Source of the DNA: Myxococcota bacterium
Lineage (GTDB): Bacteria; Myxococcota_A; UBA9160; UBA4427
Reading direction: 5' to 3'
Assembly (NCBI GenBank): GCA_029268645.1
Contig: JAQWNI010000222.1
Coordinates: 1-48,742, forward strand
Length of the DNA: 48,742 bases
The notes under the pieces are model-generated. The model was not told where the DNA came from. It worked only from the letters and a program-made list of their open reading frames with translations, and ran no database searches. Both the position numbers and the translations under genes were made by a program. Shown here one piece after another: positions 39,338 through 47,140 of this stretch. Within the stretch, counting starts at the first letter, position 1, and every line of letters starts with the position of its first letter.

Positions 39338-40426
39338 CTAGGAGGCTTTGGCCAAGCCTTGAAGCTCTGCGGCGCGCAAACGGAGCCATTCAGGACCACC
39401 CAATAGGTGACGATCGACCCCGATGCGTTTGAACCAGAAATGGAGATTTTGTTCGTCGGTCCAGCCAATCCCTCCATGCACTTGGGTGGCCACGCTCGCG
39501 ATGTTGCGTCCGACTTCAGACATGTGAGACAGTGCGTGGCAGGCCATCAGGGGCGTTTCCCCTGGCAAGGCATCAAAGCTGTGGGCCGCGTACCAGATCA
39601 AAGAACGCACGGGCTCAAGGTCGGCAATCATTTCTGCACACATGTGCTTGACCGCCTGGAAAGAGCCAATCACCCGATCGAATTGTTTTCGGTCAAGAGC
39701 ATAATGGACGGCCTGGTCAATCATCGACTCAGCGGCCCCGAAAGCGTCTGCGGCCAGAGCGATTCGCCCCGCCTCAAACATTCTCGTGATGGCTGGGCGG
39801 CGTCCCTCGAAAAGCGCTTCGGGCTCTACGCCATCAAGAATTAATTCCGCTGTGCAGCGGGTAGCGTCGGTGGTGAGCAACCGGGTTGTCGTGAGGCCCT
39901 TACTCTTGCCTCGAACCATGGCCACGCGGTCTTCGTCAATAAGGATCAAGATAAAGTCGGCATGAACTGCATCGAGGGCCATCATGGCTTTGCCGTGGAG
40001 ACGGCCGGCTTTGATCTTGACCCCAGCTTCTTCTCGGATGGAGAAGCCCTCTGTGACGGCGGCGCCGACGATGAGTTCTCCGGTCGCGATGCCAGCAAGG
40101 AATTCGTCGACGGCCGGATGTTCGAGACCTTGAAGGGCAATCGGAACCATGACCGAGGAGGAGAGAAAAGCTGAGGGGGTCACCGCGTGCCCTAAGGCTT
40201 GTGACACCAGTGTCGCATCCAGGAGAGATAAGGCACTTCCGCCCTGGTCTTCGGGGATCAGAACCCCCGTCAGGCCTAGCTCGGCCAGACCCTTCCATAA
40301 ATCTCGGTCGTTTGGACAAGCTTTTTCTCGAAGCTCGCGGATCCGTGCGATGGGAACTTGGTCGGCCAAGTAGCCACGCACGGTTTCGTCGAGCAGTTTC
40401 TGGTCATCGGAGAGTCCGAAATCCAT
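39338..40426 (-). CDS. Acyl-CoA dehydrogenase, short subunit type
   Basis: The 362-residue protein has the acyl-CoA dehydrogenase layout: a helical N-terminal domain (MDFGLSDDQKLLDETVRGYL), a short middle beta domain, and a C-terminal helical domain with AADAFGAAESMIDQAVHYAL, DRKQFDRVIGSFQAVKHMCA and VHGGIGWTDEQNLHFWFKR. It is short and diverged in the middle domain. It resembles the partner subunits of heteromeric dehydrogenases such as mycobacterial FadE28/FadE29, where one subunit lacks part of the active site. AAAGGA precedes the ATG. It lies 15 bases after the other dehydrogenase gene. Confidence 0.88.
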   Translation of the reverse strand: MDFGLSDDQKLLDETVRGYLADQVPIARIRELREKACPNDRDLWKGLAELGLTGVLIPEDQGGSALSLLDATLVSQALGHAVTPSAFLSSSVMVPIALQGLEHPAVDEFLAGIATGELIVGAAVTEGFSIREEAGVKIKAGRLHGKAMMALDAVHADFILILIDEDRVAMVRGKSKGLTTTRLLTTDATRCTAELILDGVEPEALFEGRRPAITRMFEAGRIALAADAFGAAESMIDQAVHYALDRKQFDRVIGSFQAVKHMCAEMIADLEPVRSLIWYAAHSFDALPGETPLMACHALSHMSEVGRNIASVATQVHGGIGWTDEQNLHFWFKRIGVDRHLLGGPEWLRLRAAELQGLAKAS

Positions 40427-40441
40427 CTCTAATCCTTTCGG

Positions 40442-41641
40442 CTAAGCCTTCGCTGGCTTGGGTTCACGGGGCATGCCGAGGCCCCTCTCGGAGATGATGT
40501 TTTTTTGGATCTGTGCGGTTCCGCCCCCGATGATCAAACCGAGTGAGAACATCGAATGCGCCTGCCACCAGCCTCGCTCGCGTTCATATTTCGTGTGATC
40601 GTAGAGCACGCCGAGTTCACCCATGGCGTCCAGAGCGAGGGACGCCATATCAAAATTGAGTTGGCAATTCTGCAGTTTGGTGACAAGCCCTGCGACGCCT
40701 GGAGATTCTCCTCGAAGATTGCAAGTCAGCATTCGCATTCCGTGATGTTTCATTGTCAAGACGCGCGCCTGGAGTCGCATGAGTCGGTCGCGATAGACGG
40801 GATTCTCTATGGCGGAAACGCCATTGACGGTTTCTTTTTCCATCAATCGAGTGAGACGAAGCAGAGTGGCCGAACCGTTCGCATTCAAACTGTTGCGCTC
40901 GTGCTTGAGGGTCGTGTTGGCAATCTTCCACCCCTCGCCCCGACTGCCGACCAGATTGGCCTGAGGAACGCGGGCGTCGGTGAAGAAAACTTGGTTGAAG
41001 GAGTTGTCTCCGATGTCGCCGGACATGGTTCTCAGAGGCTGTACTTCGAGGCCCTCGGTATCCATTGGGACGAGGACGTAGCTGATGCCGGCATGTTTGG
41101 CCGCTTCGGGCTCAGTCCGAACCAATAAGAACATCATTTCAGATCGGTCTGCGGTACTGGTCCAGATCTTTTGGCCGTTGATGATGAAGTCGTCGCTGTC
41201 CTCTGTCGCAGCAGTTTGCAGGCTGGCGAGGTCGCTGCCCGAGCCAGGCTCCGAATAACCCTGACACCACATCACTTCGCCCCGCATGGTGGGGCCGATC
41301 CATCGTTGTTTTTGTTTCTCCGTTCCATGCTCAAGGAGTGTGGGAACGAGCATCGAAGGACCTTGGGCGGGGATGCCGCGGAGGGCGCCCGCCCGATTAA
41401 ACTCCTCGTCCATGATGACGGTCTCAAGGAGATCGGGCTCAGCCCCGTAGCCGCCGTATTCCTTAGGAATGGTTCGCCCCCAGTAGCCATGCTCGATTTG
41501 CTTTGTGAGCCATGAGACCAGGGTTTTCCGGTCAGAGGGCCCGCCCGAGGAAAGTGGTTGGCGTTCTGGTTTGTGGGTTTCGAGGAAGGCACGGACTTCT
41601 TGACGAAAGGATTCGTAACGCTCGCCGTATTCCAGATCCAT
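40442..41641 (-). CDS. Acyl-CoA dehydrogenase, long subunit type
   Basis: The 399-residue flavoenzyme introduces a 2,3-double bond into acyl-CoA. It shows MWCQGYSEPGSGSDLASLQT (flavin/substrate motif), INGQKIWTSTADRSEMMFLLVRT, the middle beta domain with GDIGDNSFNQVFFTDARVP, and a C-terminal GGGTAQIQKNIISERGLGMP. At the place where MCAD carries its catalytic Glu (YEGTAQIQ) this protein has Gly, so the base must come from another position, as in IVD-type enzymes, or from the partner subunit. It is likely co-transcribed with the adjacent shorter dehydrogenase. GGAG lies seven bases before the ATG. Confidence 0.9.
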   Translation of the reverse strand: MDLEYGERYESFRQEVRAFLETHKPERQPLSSGGPSDRKTLVSWLTKQIEHGYWGRTIPKEYGGYGAEPDLLETVIMDEEFNRAGALRGIPAQGPSMLVPTLLEHGTEKQKQRWIGPTMRGEVMWCQGYSEPGSGSDLASLQTAATEDSDDFIINGQKIWTSTADRSEMMFLLVRTEPEAAKHAGISYVLVPMDTEGLEVQPLRTMSGDIGDNSFNQVFFTDARVPQANLVGSRGEGWKIANTTLKHERNSLNANGSATLLRLTRLMEKETVNGVSAIENPVYRDRLMRLQARVLTMKHHGMRMLTCNLRGESPGVAGLVTKLQNCQLNFDMASLALDAMGELGVLYDHTKYERERGWWQAHSMFSLGLIIGGGTAQIQKNIISERGLGMPREPKPAKA

Positions 41642-41706
41642 CTTGGTTCTCCGGGCTGGGGATTAAATTGATTGGTCGAGGGGTTCGCGGTGACGGGTGT
41701 ACGAGC

Positions 41707-42504
41707 TCAAGTGCTCGTTCGCTGCCCTGGTGTCGGCGGGTCAATGGCTCCCCCGGCAAAGCATTGGGCGATCTCCATCCACTGCCGTGCGATTTCGCCG
41801 GTGACTTGGAGTTCGGTGTCGGCATAATTTCGAGTTTGAGTGACCGCCAGACAGAAGTCGAGGGCGTTCCCCTCGACCCGCTCTTGGTCGCTCGGTTCGT
41901 TCCACTCCCAGATTTCTCCGGACGGGGCTTGCAGTTTGATGTAGGGCGGCGGGCCCGGAGGCTCTTGGCGACGATTTACGAAGGTCCAGCCGAAGGTCTT
42001 GACCCCGATCGTTGCGATGTGTTTCAGCCGGTCGGTGGGTTCGCGGGGAGCCCCTTTGAGGTCGTAGATTTCTTGACCGTGTGCCCAGGTTTCCATCAGC
42101 CGGGCCGTCGTGAACATCCGCACCCCCATGTCGGGCCCAAACCAGGGAAGGCGCCGTTTTGGGTTGGATTCTCCGAGTTGTCGGGCCATGTCGCGGCAAC
42201 CGTTGATCCATTCTTCAAGCAGGGTCGGGGCATCTAGACCGGCGTAAGTCAGTCGTCCAATTTCTTGGTTGGTCTTGCCCTCACCGATTCGTGTGATGAG
42301 ATCTTTTTGGCATGCCGCAAAGACTTCTTCGCCTTCGAGCGCTTTCAAGGACACTTCGTCGAAAAAATGGAGATGGGCCACCACATCCCAAGGCGTCCAA
42401 GTCATGAATTGCGTTGGCCGGTCCCAGTCCTCGGCATCAAGGGTTTCGAGAAAATCATGGAGGGCTTCCGCTTCGGCGATCAGATCGACGCTCTCGGGCA
42501 GCAT
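41707..42504 (-). CDS. TIGR03084-type DinB/mycothiol-isomerase-like metal-binding protein
   Basis: The 265-residue protein matches the TIGR03084 family, a DinB-like four-helix fold related to maleylpyruvate isomerase. Features are SVDLIAEAEALHDFLETLD, the DVVAHLHFFDE histidine pair, TTARLMETWAHGQEIYD with another histidine, and a C-terminal domain. Three histidines in these positions usually bind a metal. The reaction is unknown, and the family often sits beside acyl-CoA degradation genes, as here. AAAGGAT lies just before the ATG. Confidence 0.8.
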   Translation of the reverse strand: MLPESVDLIAEAEALHDFLETLDAEDWDRPTQFMTWTPWDVVAHLHFFDEVSLKALEGEEVFAACQKDLITRIGEGKTNQEIGRLTYAGLDAPTLLEEWINGCRDMARQLGESNPKRRLPWFGPDMGVRMFTTARLMETWAHGQEIYDLKGAPREPTDRLKHIATIGVKTFGWTFVNRRQEPPGPPPYIKLQAPSGEIWEWNEPSDQERVEGNALDFCLAVTQTRNYADTELQVTGEIARQWMEIAQCFAGGAIDPPTPGQRTST

Positions 42505-42571
42505 GGAGATCCTTTCCTGTGGCGATATGCGTGGGGGTAGGCTCTGCTACAGAGCGCCTGGGGTGGTGCGA

Positions 42572-43351
42572 TCAGCACTCGTCTTCGGGGTTGTTCGCCC
42601 AGGTTGCGGGGCGCTTTTGAAGGAAAGCCTTCATGCCCTCTGCGGCCTCGTCTCCACGAAAGAGCTCGGCGGAGAGCTGGGCCGTGTACTTGAAGGCCTC
42701 TTTTTGCTCCATTCGTGGCACGTCATAGACCAGTTGCTTGGCGAGCCCGACGGCATTCGGGCCGCCCTTTCGAAGGTCGGCTAGGACGGTGTCGATCGCC
42801 TCGTCCAACTGATCTCGAGGCACAGCATCATTGATCAGCCCGAGCTCGGCCGCCCGGGTGCCAGTGAAGCGATTGCCCCGCATGAAGGCATCGAGAGCCT
42901 CTCCGCGTCGCATTTTAGGCAAGCAGACGACGGAAATGATCGCCGGAATCACGCCCAGTCGAACCTCCGTGAAGCCGAATTTGACGTCTTCGGCCGCGAT
43001 CGAGATGTCGAGGGCCGCCGCCAGTCCATTCCCCCCCCCGACAACGTGCCCAGCGATTTTTCCAATGATCGGCGTCGGTGACTTCTGGATGAGTTCGAGA
43101 AGGCCATCTAAGCCCACGACCGGGCGTGTTCCCTTCTTGGCACCGGATTGTTCTTTTAAGTTGGCCCCTGCGCAGAAGGTGTTTCCGTCGTTTGTGACAA
43201 CGACGGCCCGCACCTCCGGGTTGTCGTTCGCGTGCTGGATGGCCTCGTGGAGACCATTGATGAGGCCCGCACCGAGTGCGTTGCGATTTTCCACATCGGC
43301 CAAGGTGACGGTCATGATTCCGCGGGTGGTTTCAACCCGGACTTCGCTCAT
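42572..43351 (-). CDS. Enoyl-CoA hydratase/isomerase family protein
   Basis: The 259-residue crotonase-fold enzyme has the oxyanion-hole stretches FCAGANLKEQSG and GHVVGGGNGLAAALDISIA, and EVRLGVIPAIISVVCLPKM, where the first catalytic glutamate is expected. It probably hydrates a 2,3-enoyl-CoA, and by context a methylglutaconyl- or isohexenylglutaconyl-type substrate is possible. AGGAG lies eight bases before the ATG at 43351. A nine-C run (43031-43039) encodes the oxyanion glycines. It is divergent from the carboxylase genes. Confidence 0.9.
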   Translation of the reverse strand: MSEVRVETTRGIMTVTLADVENRNALGAGLINGLHEAIQHANDNPEVRAVVVTNDGNTFCAGANLKEQSGAKKGTRPVVGLDGLLELIQKSPTPIIGKIAGHVVGGGNGLAAALDISIAAEDVKFGFTEVRLGVIPAIISVVCLPKMRRGEALDAFMRGNRFTGTRAAELGLINDAVPRDQLDEAIDTVLADLRKGGPNAVGLAKQLVYDVPRMEQKEAFKYTAQLSAELFRGDEAAEGMKAFLQKRPATWANNPEDEC

Positions 43352-43390
43352 CGGGAACTCTCCTGGGGCCGGTAATTTCAATTGCTATAG

Positions 43391-43407
43391 GTTACCATCC
43401 ATGTTAC
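43391..43407. promoter_or_regulatory. GTTAC direct repeat in the divergent control region
   Basis: GTTAC occurs at 43391-43395 and 43403-43407, start to start 12 bases, between the divergent enoyl-CoA hydratase and acyl-CoA carboxylase genes. It may be a regulator binding site. The evidence is only the repeat and its position. Confidence 0.25.
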
Positions 43408-43461
43408 ACATCGCCCACTGCCCCGTGCCAGGGTGTGTCCAACGAACGAGGATTTTGACGC

Positions 43462-45123
43462 ATGCAGTCTCTCCTGCTCGCTCCGACCATTCAATCTCGC
43501 CTGGATACGCGCCAAGCCGAGTTTCAGGAGAATCGCGCCGCGATGCTCGAGAAGCTCGAAGAACTCGACCGACTGCATGACGAGGCCGAAGAAGGCGGCG
43601 GGGCTTATCACCACGAGCGTCTGGCTAAGCGGGGCAAGCTTCCAGTTCGCGAGCGAATCGCCTTGGTGCTCGACCCAGACAGTCCCTTTCTGGAAATCAG
43701 CCCCTTGGCCGCCTACGACTCTGAATTTCCGGTGGGCGGCGGGGCCATCATGGGCATTGGCATTATCGCTGGGATCGAGTGCGTCATTTTTGCCAACGAC
43801 CCCACCGTTCTCGGGGGTGCGCTGACGCCCTATGTGGGCAAGAAATGGATGCGGGCTCTTGAAATCGCCCGAGACAACGGAATTCCCTACGTGAGCTTTG
43901 TCGAATCGGCGGGAGCGGACCTTCGCCGCAGCGGCGGGGGTGGGGACAAGGGCGAGGAAAAGCGGGCCCGCCCGGCCCGAATCAATCACTTCGCCGAGAC
44001 CGGGCGTTTCTTCTATGAAATGATCGAGCTCTCGAAGCTACGGGTTCCGACGGTCTGCGTGGTGTTTGGCTCCTCCACCGCCGGCGGGGCCTACCAGCCC
44101 GGCATGTCCGACTACAACATCGTCATCAAGGAACAATCCAAAATCTTTTTGGCAGGTCCTCCGCTGGTGAAGATGGCTACGGGCGAAGAGTCGGACGACG
44201 AAACCCTCGGCGGGGCGAAGATGCATGCCGAAATTTCGGGCTTGGGAGAATACTTCGCAGAAGATGAGCCGGATGGTCTCCGATTGTGCCGCGAGGTCGT
44301 TTCCCATTTGAACTGGCGCAAGCCCGGGCCTGGCCCTTCTCTGGTTTCCGACGAGCCGGTCTTGGACCCTGAAGAGTTGCTCGGCCTAGTGGATCCGGAT
44401 CTGAGACGCCCCGTGGACATTCGAGACGTGATTGGACGTGTCGTCGATGGCTCTCGTTTTGAGGAGTTCAAGCCGCGTTACGGAAACACGATGGTCTGCG
44501 GATGGGCCTCTATTCATGGCTACCCGGTAGGCATCCTTGGAAACAACGGCGTCATCCTGCCCCAGTCGGCCGAAAAAGCAGCCCATTTCGTCCAGCTCTG
44601 CAATCAAATCGACACGCCCATTCTTTTTCTCCAGAACCTCACGGGTTTCGTCGTGGGTCGCGACTTCGAACACGCGGGCATCATTAAAAAGGGCTCGCAG
44701 ATGATCAATGCCGTCACGAATTCGACGGTGCCGCACATGACGGTGATCGTTGGCGCGTCCTACGGAGCCGGAACCTACGCGATGTCGGGGCGCGCCTATA
44801 ACAATCGCTTCACCTTTATTTGGCCGAGCGCCAAGATTGCAGTCATGGGGGGAAAGCAGATCGCTGGTGTGATGTCCATGGTGCGCCGAGGCCAGGCCGC
44901 CCGAAAGGGTGAGCCATTCGATGAAGAGGCGGATGCGAAACTACGAGCGGCAGTCGAAGCGGCTCAAGAAAAGGGTTCGCTGGCACTGGAGGCCACGGGC
45001 GCGATCAGCGATGACGGGCTCATCGACCCCCGCGACACCCGCACGGTTCTGGGCATGTGTCTTTCGGTGGTGCGCAATACCCCGGTGGAAGGGGCCAAAG
45101 GATACGGAGTGTTTCGACTGTGA
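43462..45123 (+). CDS. Acyl-CoA carboxylase carboxyltransferase (beta) subunit
   Basis: This 553-residue protein is the carboxyltransferase half of a biotin-dependent acyl-CoA carboxylase (methylcrotonyl-, geranyl- or propionyl-type). It has LAKRGKLPVRERIALVLDPD, two crotonase-like halves with the acyl-CoA-binding GSSTAGGAYQPGMSDYN and FLAGPPLVKMATGEE, then LQNLTGFVVGRDFEHAG and the biotin-binding MTVIVGASYGAGTYAMSGRA. A GAGGA precedes the ATG. The stop overlaps the biotin carboxylase start in GTGA. Compared with MccB, a Gly/Arg-rich insert (DLRRSGGGGDKGEEKRARP) replaces the usual short loop near residue 155. Confidence 0.92.
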   Translation: MQSLLLAPTIQSRLDTRQAEFQENRAAMLEKLEELDRLHDEAEEGGGAYHHERLAKRGKLPVRERIALVLDPDSPFLEISPLAAYDSEFPVGGGAIMGIGIIAGIECVIFANDPTVLGGALTPYVGKKWMRALEIARDNGIPYVSFVESAGADLRRSGGGGDKGEEKRARPARINHFAETGRFFYEMIELSKLRVPTVCVVFGSSTAGGAYQPGMSDYNIVIKEQSKIFLAGPPLVKMATGEESDDETLGGAKMHAEISGLGEYFAEDEPDGLRLCREVVSHLNWRKPGPGPSLVSDEPVLDPEELLGLVDPDLRRPVDIRDVIGRVVDGSRFEEFKPRYGNTMVCGWASIHGYPVGILGNNGVILPQSAEKAAHFVQLCNQIDTPILFLQNLTGFVVGRDFEHAGIIKKGSQMINAVTNSTVPHMTVIVGASYGAGTYAMSGRAYNNRFTFIWPSAKIAVMGGKQIAGVMSMVRRGQAARKGEPFDEEADAKLRAAVEAAQEKGSLALEATGAISDDGLIDPRDTRTVLGMCLSVVRNTPVEGAKGYGVFRL

Positions 45124-47048
45124 CGTTTTCGACACTGCTGGTTGCCAATCGTGGCGAAATAGCCCGGAGGATCTTCCGAGGCGCCCAAGCCATGGGAATC
45201 CGATGTGTGGCTGTCTATGTAGAAGACGATGCCGAGGCGCCCTTCGTCGACGAGGCCGACGAGGCGGTTCGTCTGCCAGGGACCTACCTCGATGGCGAGG
45301 CGATTCTCGAGGCGGCTCGTGTTACAGGCGCCGGTGCGATTCATCCCGGTTATGGGTATCTCTCGGAAAATGCAGGCTTCGCGCGAGCAGTGGCCGCCGC
45401 GGGACTCGCTTGGGTCGGGCCGTCGCCCGAGGCGATCGAGAAGATGGGCGACAAGATTACCGCCAAGGCCTTGGCCGCTGAATGTGGTGTGCCGACCTTG
45501 CCCGGTTCAGAAGATCCCAAGGATGCCGCAGCCGTTGGCTTTCCGCTCCTCGTCAAGGCTTCAGCGGGTGGCGGCGGGAAGGGAATGCGGATCGTCGAAT
45601 CCGCCGAGGCCCTCGATGAGGCCGTCGTATCCGCACGCCGTGAAGCGGCCAGCGGCTTTGGAGACGATCGTGTTTTTCTAGAGCGCTACGTGGCTCGGGC
45701 CCGTCATATTGAAATCCAAATCCTCGGGGATGCCCACGGTCAAGTGGTGCATCTGGGTGAACGCGAATGTTCGATTCAGCGGCGCCATCAGAAGATTGTC
45801 GAGGAATCTCCTTCCCCCCGCGTCGACAAGGCGATGCGGGGAGCCATGGGAGAAGCCGCACTTCGGTTGGCTCGCGCGCTGGGTTATGAATCAGCCGGCA
45901 CAGTCGAGTTCCTCGTCGACGATGATACTGGGGACTTTTTCTTCTTGGAGGTCAATACGCGTCTTCAGGTCGAGCATCCGGTGACCGAATGTGTGACCGG
46001 GATTGATCTCGTTCGTGAGCAACTTCGAGTTGCTGCCGGGGAATCGCTCGGCTACGACCAAGGGGCGATCGAGTGGAACGGCTCTGCGATCGAGGTCCGC
46101 CTCTATGCGGAAGACCCGACCAATGATTTCTTGCCCGCCACCGGGACGTTGGTGGCTTATGAAGAAGCGACTCTTCCGCCGGTCAGATGGGACTCCGGGG
46201 TCCGCCAAGGATCGGTTGTCTCAACGCAATTCGACCCGATGCTGGCGAAGGTGATCGCTCATGCGCCGACTCGATCCGAGGCGGCGGGCCGTTTGGCTTT
46301 AGCGCTTGAGCGATCCCACTTGGGTGGAGTCGTGACCAATCGCGATTTTTTGGTGACAACATTGCGTGCTCCCGAATTTTTGGCCGGGGACACCACCACC
46401 GACTTCATTGATCGGGTCGCTCCTCCACGCAAACTGGTGCTGCCGGACGAGGAGGCCACGCGTCATGCCGTCGCCGCAGCTCTCTGGCTGCAAGGTGCGC
46501 ATCGGGCAGAAGCTCAAGTTTGGCAAGACATCCCGAGCGGTTGGCTCAGCGGTCGCATGCCGGACCAAAAGGTCGTGCTTGTAGACGGAGGGAGCACATA
46601 TACTGTTCGATATCGGCGCTTGCGGGACGGCCGGTTCCGATTGGCGGGAGGCCAGCACGCACGAATCCACCACTGGACCCCCGAATCGATTGATGTGGAG
46701 ATTGAGGGCCGCCGCATGCATCTTCGGGTGACCCGCTCGGGCGAACGGATCCTCGTGCACGGTCCTCGAGGCAATCTCGACTATCGGATTGAGCCGCGTT
46801 TTGTTTTGCCTGGAACGGGCGATTCGATTGGGGGCTTCGTTGCGAGTATGCCAGGCAAGGTCATCGATCTTCGCGTGCAGTCCGGCGATACGGTTGAGGC
46901 CGGTGAGACGCTTCTGGTCTTGGAGGCCATGAAGATGGAGCACCCGATGCGTGCGACAGAGTCTGGAGTGGTCGCAGAGCTCCACGTCGAATTAGGCGAC
47001 CAAGTCGAAGGCGGGACACTCCTGCTTGTCGTCGAAGCCGCGGAGTAG
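45120..47048 (+). CDS. Acyl-CoA carboxylase biotin carboxylase/BCCP (alpha) subunit
   Basis: The 642-residue protein carboxylates its own biotin with ATP and bicarbonate for the beta subunit. It has the biotin carboxylase start FSTLLVANRGEIARRIFRGA, the ATP-grasp loop KASAGGGGKGMRIV, EECSIQ-type GERECSIQRRHQKIVEE, and EVNTRLQVEHPVTE. A C-terminal biotinyl domain with EAMKMEHP follows (biotin lysine Lys605), linked by a BT-like region. This layout is that of MccA/GccA/PccA-type alpha subunits. It starts at GTG 45120, overlapping the beta-subunit stop by four bases. Confidence 0.93.
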   Translation: MTFSTLLVANRGEIARRIFRGAQAMGIRCVAVYVEDDAEAPFVDEADEAVRLPGTYLDGEAILEAARVTGAGAIHPGYGYLSENAGFARAVAAAGLAWVGPSPEAIEKMGDKITAKALAAECGVPTLPGSEDPKDAAAVGFPLLVKASAGGGGKGMRIVESAEALDEAVVSARREAASGFGDDRVFLERYVARARHIEIQILGDAHGQVVHLGERECSIQRRHQKIVEESPSPRVDKAMRGAMGEAALRLARALGYESAGTVEFLVDDDTGDFFFLEVNTRLQVEHPVTECVTGIDLVREQLRVAAGESLGYDQGAIEWNGSAIEVRLYAEDPTNDFLPATGTLVAYEEATLPPVRWDSGVRQGSVVSTQFDPMLAKVIAHAPTRSEAAGRLALALERSHLGGVVTNRDFLVTTLRAPEFLAGDTTTDFIDRVAPPRKLVLPDEEATRHAVAAALWLQGAHRAEAQVWQDIPSGWLSGRMPDQKVVLVDGGSTYTVRYRRLRDGRFRLAGGQHARIHHWTPESIDVEIEGRRMHLRVTRSGERILVHGPRGNLDYRIEPRFVLPGTGDSIGGFVASMPGKVIDLRVQSGDTVEAGETLLVLEAMKMEHPMRATESGVVAELHVELGDQVEGGTLLLVVEAAE

Positions 47049-47140
47049 CACCCCTCTGCGTCCGGAGTACGTGTCCTAAAAAAGTGTTGATCGCGAAGCA
47101 CATTTCTTAGAAATCGAACTCGCTGTTATAGGAGCAACGC

